A model generated the notes under the pieces. The model worked only from the letters and a program-made list of their open reading frames with translations, searched no databases and had not been told where the DNA came from. From Roseomonas aerilata DSM 19363 (lineage in GTDB: Bacteria; Pseudomonadota; Alphaproteobacteria; Acetobacterales; Acetobacteraceae), in the NCBI RefSeq assembly GCF_000711725.1, contig NZ_JONP01000017.1, forward strand, positions 1 through 64,000: a stretch of 64,000 nt of DNA, written 5' to 3'. Of this stretch, positions 60,685-64,000 are shown piece after piece; within the stretch, counting starts at the first letter, position 1; every line of letters begins with the position of its first letter. Made by a program: the position numbers and the translations under genes.

Positions 60685-60779
60685 GGAAGACCGACCACGA
60701 CCCAGGCGTTTACCCGCCTCGGCTGCTTCCTTCCGGACCTGACCGGGTCGACGAGGCGCCCGTCCGCGACCGGCCTTCC
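60685..60779 (-). ncRNA. ffs: small SRP RNA (4.5S)
   Basis: The reverse strand contains the invariant SRP core GGTCAGGTCCGGAAGGAAGC (about 60722-60743). Flanking arms pair over most of their length (GGAAG with CTTCC at the ends, GCCTCG with CGAGGC near the core). It forms the RNA of the signal recognition particle with Ffh. The position just upstream of dnaX is common in Alphaproteobacteria. End coordinates are estimated from the stem. Confidence 0.88.
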
Positions 60780-60914
60780 GCGGTGGAATATGGGGGGAGG
60801 GGCCCCGAGAGTCCACCGGGGGAACCGCCCCTCAGCCACGCGGCCGCCGCGCATTGCGCCGGGGACGCACCCGTGTTGTCCCCTCCCGCCCCCCGTGCGA
60901 GGTTCCGGCCCCAC

Positions 60915-61850
60915 ATGCTCAGCATCCCCGCCAGCCGCCCGAACGCCTATACCGGCAGCCCTCTCGACCGCGTCTCGGACCGGCGGGACGACGCCGATTT
61001 CGTCGCCGCGGCCCTGGCCGACCCCGCCAGCCTCATCGCCCCCGTCTGGCGCGCGAAAAGCCTCATGCGCGGTGCCGAATCGGGCGCGCCCGAGGCCGTG
61101 CTCCTCACCCGCGAGGCCGCAGAGGCCGTGCTGATGGCCGGCGGCCCCTGGGCCCTGCTCGGCTTGCGCGAGGACGGCACCGCGGTCTTCACGGTCGATT
61201 GCAGCGCTGCCGAGGACCCGCTTCCCCTCCTGCCCGAGGGCTACGGCAGCTTCCACGACCTCCGCGCCGTCGCCGGCCTCCTGCCGCCGGGCGAGGCCTC
61301 GATGCTCGCCCATGCCCGCGGCCTGATGCACTGGCGCACCCGCCATCGCTTCTGCGGCGTCTGCGGCCAGACCTGCGAGCCGCGCTCGGCGGGGAACGCC
61401 ATGTCCTGCACCGGGTGCGGCGCCCAGCACTTCCCGCGCACCGACCCCGCCGTGATCATGCTCGTGGTGGACGAGGACCGCGTGCTGCTCGGCCATTCCA
61501 CGCGCTTCCCGAACAGCACGATGTACTCGACCCTCGCCGGCTTCGTGGAACCCGGCGAGAGCCTGGAGGAGGCCGTGCGCCGGGAGGTGCACGAGGAGAC
61601 CGGCGTCAGGGTCGGGGAGGTGTTCTACCACTCCTCCCAGCCCTGGCCCTTTCCCGCCTCCATCATGCTCGGCTTCCACGCGGAGGCGCTGAGCCAGGAG
61701 ATCACCATCGACCCGGCCGAGCTGCGCGACGCCCGGTGGTTCACCCGCGACGAGATCCGCAACCCCGAGAGCGCCGGCTTCTCCCTGCCGCGGGTCGATT
61801 CGATCGCCCGCCGCCTGATTGAGGACTGGCTGCAGGGAACCCCGGCATGA
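60915..61850 (+). CDS. nudC: NAD+ diphosphatase NudC
   Basis: 311 aa from the ATG at 60915. Zinc ribbon CGVCGQTC ... CTGC (centre of the protein), Nudix box GFVEPGESLEEAVRREVHEE with the following TG, and the NudC-specific SQPWPFPASIM. It hydrolyses NAD(H) to NMN(H) and AMP and removes NAD caps from RNA. Overlaps the next gene by ATGA. Confidence 0.95.
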   Translation: MLSIPASRPNAYTGSPLDRVSDRRDDADFVAAALADPASLIAPVWRAKSLMRGAESGAPEAVLLTREAAEAVLMAGGPWALLGLREDGTAVFTVDCSAAEDPLPLLPEGYGSFHDLRAVAGLLPPGEASMLAHARGLMHWRTRHRFCGVCGQTCEPRSAGNAMSCTGCGAQHFPRTDPAVIMLVVDEDRVLLGHSTRFPNSTMYSTLAGFVEPGESLEEAVRREVHEETGVRVGEVFYHSSQPWPFPASIMLGFHAEALSQEITIDPAELRDARWFTRDEIRNPESAGFSLPRVDSIARRLIEDWLQGTPA

Positions 61851-62140
61851 CCCGCGCGCCCCTTCTCCTTCCCGTCCTGCTCATCCTCGCTGCCTGCGGT
61901 CGGAACGACCCCCTGCCGCCGGCCGATAACCCCGCCGAGGCCACCTGCCGGCGCGAGGCCGAGGCCAGCCCCGCCGCGAAGGCCGGCTATGCCCGCCTTC
62001 CTCCGGCGGACAACGTCACGCAATTCAACCGCGTAAAGGCCGAGATCGCCGCCGCGGAGCGCGCTGCCTATCTCCGCTGCATGCGCGACAAGGGCCTCGC
62101 CCCGCCGGGCGGCGTGGAGCCGGTGCGCCCGCCCGGCTGA
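61847..62140 (+). CDS. small lipoprotein, unknown
   Basis: 97 aa. The signal MTRAPLLLPVLLILAACGRN has a lipobox LAAC with the Cys at residue 17. The mature part contains two further Cys (ATCRREAEASPAAKAGYARL and YLRCMRDKGLAPPGG), which may pair. Coupled to nudC. No family recognised beyond small alphaproteobacterial lipoproteins. It ends 33 bp from the convergent hisE end. Confidence 0.75.
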   Translation: MTRAPLLLPVLLILAACGRNDPLPPADNPAEATCRREAEASPAAKAGYARLPPADNVTQFNRVKAEIAAAERAAYLRCMRDKGLAPPGGVEPVRPPG

Positions 62141-62173
62141 TCGTGTGCCCCGATACCGCAGGGGCGCCACTCC

Positions 62174-62866
62174 TCAGGCGAGTTTCGTCGTGTCGCCCGC
62201 CTTGACCACGCCCGCCGCCGAGAGGTTCTGCCGCGACGCCTTCTCGGCGATGCCGCTGATCCCCTCGCGCCGGACGAGTTCCGCCCAGACCTGCTCCGGC
62301 CGGATGCCCGCATCCACCCAGACGACGATGAGGTGGTAGAGGAGGTCCGCGCTCTCGCAGATGAGGGCGCCGCGGTTACCGGCCATCGCCTCGATCACCG
62401 TCTCCACCGCCTCCTCGCCGAGCTTCTGCGCGACCTTGGCCGTGCCGCGCGCCAGCAGGCGGGCGGAGTGGGAGGTCTCGACATTGCCCGAGAGGCGCCG
62501 CTCCTCCACCGCCGCCCAGAGCCGGTCCAGCACTGCCGGCACGGGATCCCCGGCGGGCTGATCGAGCGGCGCGAGGTGCCGCGCCTCCGCCCGGCGCACG
62601 CGCTTGGGCGGCTGGGCGAGGGTGTCGATGGGCGCATCCGCCAGGTCCGCCGGCACGGGCAGCGGCTTATGGACGCGAAGGTCCTCCTTCCACTGCGCGG
62701 GCTTCAGCTTCGGCGCCTTCGCCTTGCTCTTGACCGACACCTTGGCGGCGCCCGCCTTGGCCTTCGCCGGCCCGCGCTTCGGCTTGGCCGCGGCCTTGCG
62801 CGGCCGGACCGCCTCCTCCGCCGCAGCCGGCTTCTTGGCCTTGGACTTCGCTGCCTTGCCCATCAT
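62174..62866 (-). CDS. hisE: phosphoribosyl-ATP pyrophosphatase with long basic N-terminus
   Basis: 230 aa; the enzyme part begins near residue 107 ([20 protein letters not shown]) and includes [20 protein letters not shown] (E151, E152, E155) and [15 protein letters not shown] (E171, D174), the MazG-like metal site. It performs the second step of histidine synthesis. Usual HisE is about 100-110 aa; here the first 60 residues are Lys/Ala-rich (about 17 Lys), like a histone H1 tail, followed by an unknown 45-residue linker. The ATG at 62866 overlaps the hisF stop by four bases. Confidence 0.9.
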   Translation of the reverse strand: MMGKAAKSKAKKPAAAEEAVRPRKAAAKPKRGPAKAKAGAAKVSVKSKAKAPKLKPAQWKEDLRVHKPLPVPADLADAPIDTLAQPPKRVRRAEARHLAPLDQPAGDPVPAVLDRLWAAVEERRLSGNVETSHSARLLARGTAKVAQKLGEEAVETVIEAMAGNRGALICESADLLYHLIVVWVDAGIRPEQVWAELVRREGISGIAEKASRQNLSAAGVVKAGDTTKLA

Positions 62867-63642
62867 GCCGCCTCCCGCGGTTCGGCCGCCGGTCGTACCG
62901 GCCAGCCCTTCGCCGCCAACGCCGCCTTCGCCTCGGAGATGCGGAAATGGCCGTAGTGGAAAATGCTCGCCGCCAGCAGGCCGGTCGCGCCGGCCGCCGC
63001 CCCCTCGGCGAAATGATCGAGCGTGCCCACGCCGCCGGAGGCGACGACCGGCAGCCGCACCGCCGCGCGCACGGCGCGCAGCAGGTCGAGGTCGAAGCCC
63101 TCCCCGGTGCCGTCGCGGTCCATCGAGGTCAACAGGATCTCCCCCGCGCCCAGGCCCTCCACCCGCCGCGCCCACTCGACGGCATCCACCCCCGTCTCCC
63201 GCCGCCCGCCATGGGTGAAGATCTCCCAGCGGCCCGAGGCCACCCGGCGCGCGTCCACCGCCACCACGATTGCCTGGGAACCAAAGGCCTCCGCGCCCCG
63301 CCGCACCAGATCCGGGTCGGCCAGCGCCGCGGAATTGATGGAGACCTTGTCGGCCCCGGCCAGCAGCAGCGCCCGCATGTCCTCCACGCTGCGCACGCCG
63401 CCGCCGACGGTCAGCGGGATGAACACCTCGGCCGCCGTGCGGGAGACGACGTCGAGCATCGTCCCGCGGTTCTCATGCGTCGCCCCGATGTCGAGGAAGG
63501 TGATCTCGTCCGCCCCCTCGCGGTCATAGGCGCGCGCCTGCTCCACGGGGTCGCCGGCGTCGCGCAGGGCCACGAAGTTCACGCCTTTCACGACGCGGCC
63601 GTCCTTCACGTCCAGGCAGGGGATCACGCGCAGGGCGAGCAC
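62863..63642 (-). CDS. hisF: imidazole glycerol phosphate synthase subunit HisF
   Basis: 259 aa from the GTG at 63642, with GAAGGAGA about 6 bases upstream; the open frame to 63699 is not needed. Barrel motifs: [19 protein letters not shown] with catalytic Asp11, [11 protein letters not shown] with the second catalytic Asp (about 132), [11 protein letters not shown] and [12 protein letters not shown]. It makes ImGP from PRFAR and ammonia supplied by HisH. Overlaps hisE. Confidence 0.95.
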   Translation of the reverse strand: MLALRVIPCLDVKDGRVVKGVNFVALRDAGDPVEQARAYDREGADEITFLDIGATHENRGTMLDVVSRTAAEVFIPLTVGGGVRSVEDMRALLLAGADKVSINSAALADPDLVRRGAEAFGSQAIVVAVDARRVASGRWEIFTHGGRRETGVDAVEWARRVEGLGAGEILLTSMDRDGTGEGFDLDLLRAVRAAVRLPVVASGGVGTLDHFAEGAAAGATGLLAASIFHYGHFRISEAKAALAAKGWPVRPAAEPREAA

Positions 63643-63766
63643 GGGGGTCTCCTTCTCGATAGCAGGCGATTGCGCTGCCCAGGGGGACGGGTCAAGCAAC
63701 CTTGAGAGGGGAAACCCTCCTGGCCGGTAATATCGTGCGCCGGGGCAACAAAGGTGGCCCGCGGCC

Positions 63767-64000
63767 CTAGTGAAGGCGCGCGCGCCACTCCTCGATCATC
63801 TCCCGCCCGCGCGAGGAGGCCTCGCCCGTGGGAATCAGGGCGATGAAGCGCTCCATGTCCTCGATGGCGGCGCCCAGGTGGCCGAGCCGCGCGTTCATCA
63901 CCGCCGCCTCCCGCCAGAGCGGCGAGGCATCGGGCGCAAGGCGCAGCATGTCGGCCGTGCAGGCCAGCGCTCCCTCCACGTCCTCGTCGCGAAGCCGGCG
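63767..64000 (-). CDS. SirB1-like protein, C-terminal end (cut by window)
   Basis: The 77 visible codons are a TPR-like tail: [60 protein letters not shown]. This matches the end of the SirB1 (transglutaminase-like plus TPR) family. The start lies beyond 64000. The assignment is tentative because only the repeat part can be seen. Confidence 0.6.
   Translation of the reverse strand, partial: RRLRDEDVEGALACTADMLRLAPDASPLWREAAVMNARLGHLGAAIEDMERFIALIPTGEASSRGREMIEEWRARLH

Noticed and set aside
62141-62173. Bidirectional terminator between the lipoprotein and hisE
   Set aside because: Only a 5-bp GCCCC/GGGGC stem without a T-run; too weak to list.

Overview
The window is GC-rich DNA with short intergenic gaps. 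Its conserved genes (recR-ybaB-dnaX behind the SRP RNA, hisF-hisE, a thioredoxin-TPR/LON-domain/Trm112/DUF971 cluster, and stand-alone Bug/TctC receptors) suggest an alphaproteobacterium, probably Acetobacteraceae (Roseomonas-like). This placement rests on gene content and protein flavour only; no 16S gene or database search was available.

Layout. 1-2.7 kb: a RecD2-type helicase that runs off the left edge, and a frameshifted NYN-domain gene. 2.8-4.9 kb: a Bug receptor and an enolase-superfamily enzyme. 5.1-53.2 kb: a roughly 48 kb accessory region. It is bounded by two direct copies of a small-protein gene plus its 3' flank, and the right copy abuts the 3' end of a tRNA-Gly(GCC) gene. 53.3-64 kb: a dense, orderly housekeeping block with no mobile DNA.

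Inside the accessory region, in order: decayed IS5 and IS1182 elements; a large secreted protein; remains of a surface-polysaccharide locus (glycosyltransferase and flippase) broken up by IS5/IS630/IS110 debris; three copies in different stages of decay of a DUF3489-protein/serine-resolvase pair, separated by small catabolic or uptake genes (alpha/beta hydrolase lacking its nucleophile, second Bug receptor, cyclase-family enzyme); a signalling cluster (subtilase, class III nucleotide cyclase with TPR, haloperoxidase-like PAP2 protein, Crp-type regulator); an intact IS481 element; a phage-derived replication and methylation block; a four-gene overlapping operon with a large serine recombinase; a SIR2/P-loop protein that looks like a defence NADase; and a type III-like mod-res restriction pair.

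The best-delimited novelty is a 3,864-bp transposon at 46,626-50,489. It has 16-bp inverted ends and an 8-bp target duplication (AGTTCGGC), and it has split an older IS481 transposase gene. Besides its IS1/IS1595-like transposase it carries two small genes, a pair made of an unknown 181-aa protein and an XRE-HTH/ImmA-type metallopeptidase, and a NYN-nuclease gene interrupted by one in-frame stop. A 20-bp palindrome sits just before the transposase gene and, in a near-identical form, before the first cargo gene, so one regulator may control both.

In the housekeeping block, dnaX-ybaB-recR form the usual replication/recombination operon behind ffs, hisF and hisE overlap by 4 bases, and the + strand carries a proteostasis-flavoured run (tRNA editing, thioredoxin-TPR, LON domain, Trm112, DUF971, nucleoside transporter).
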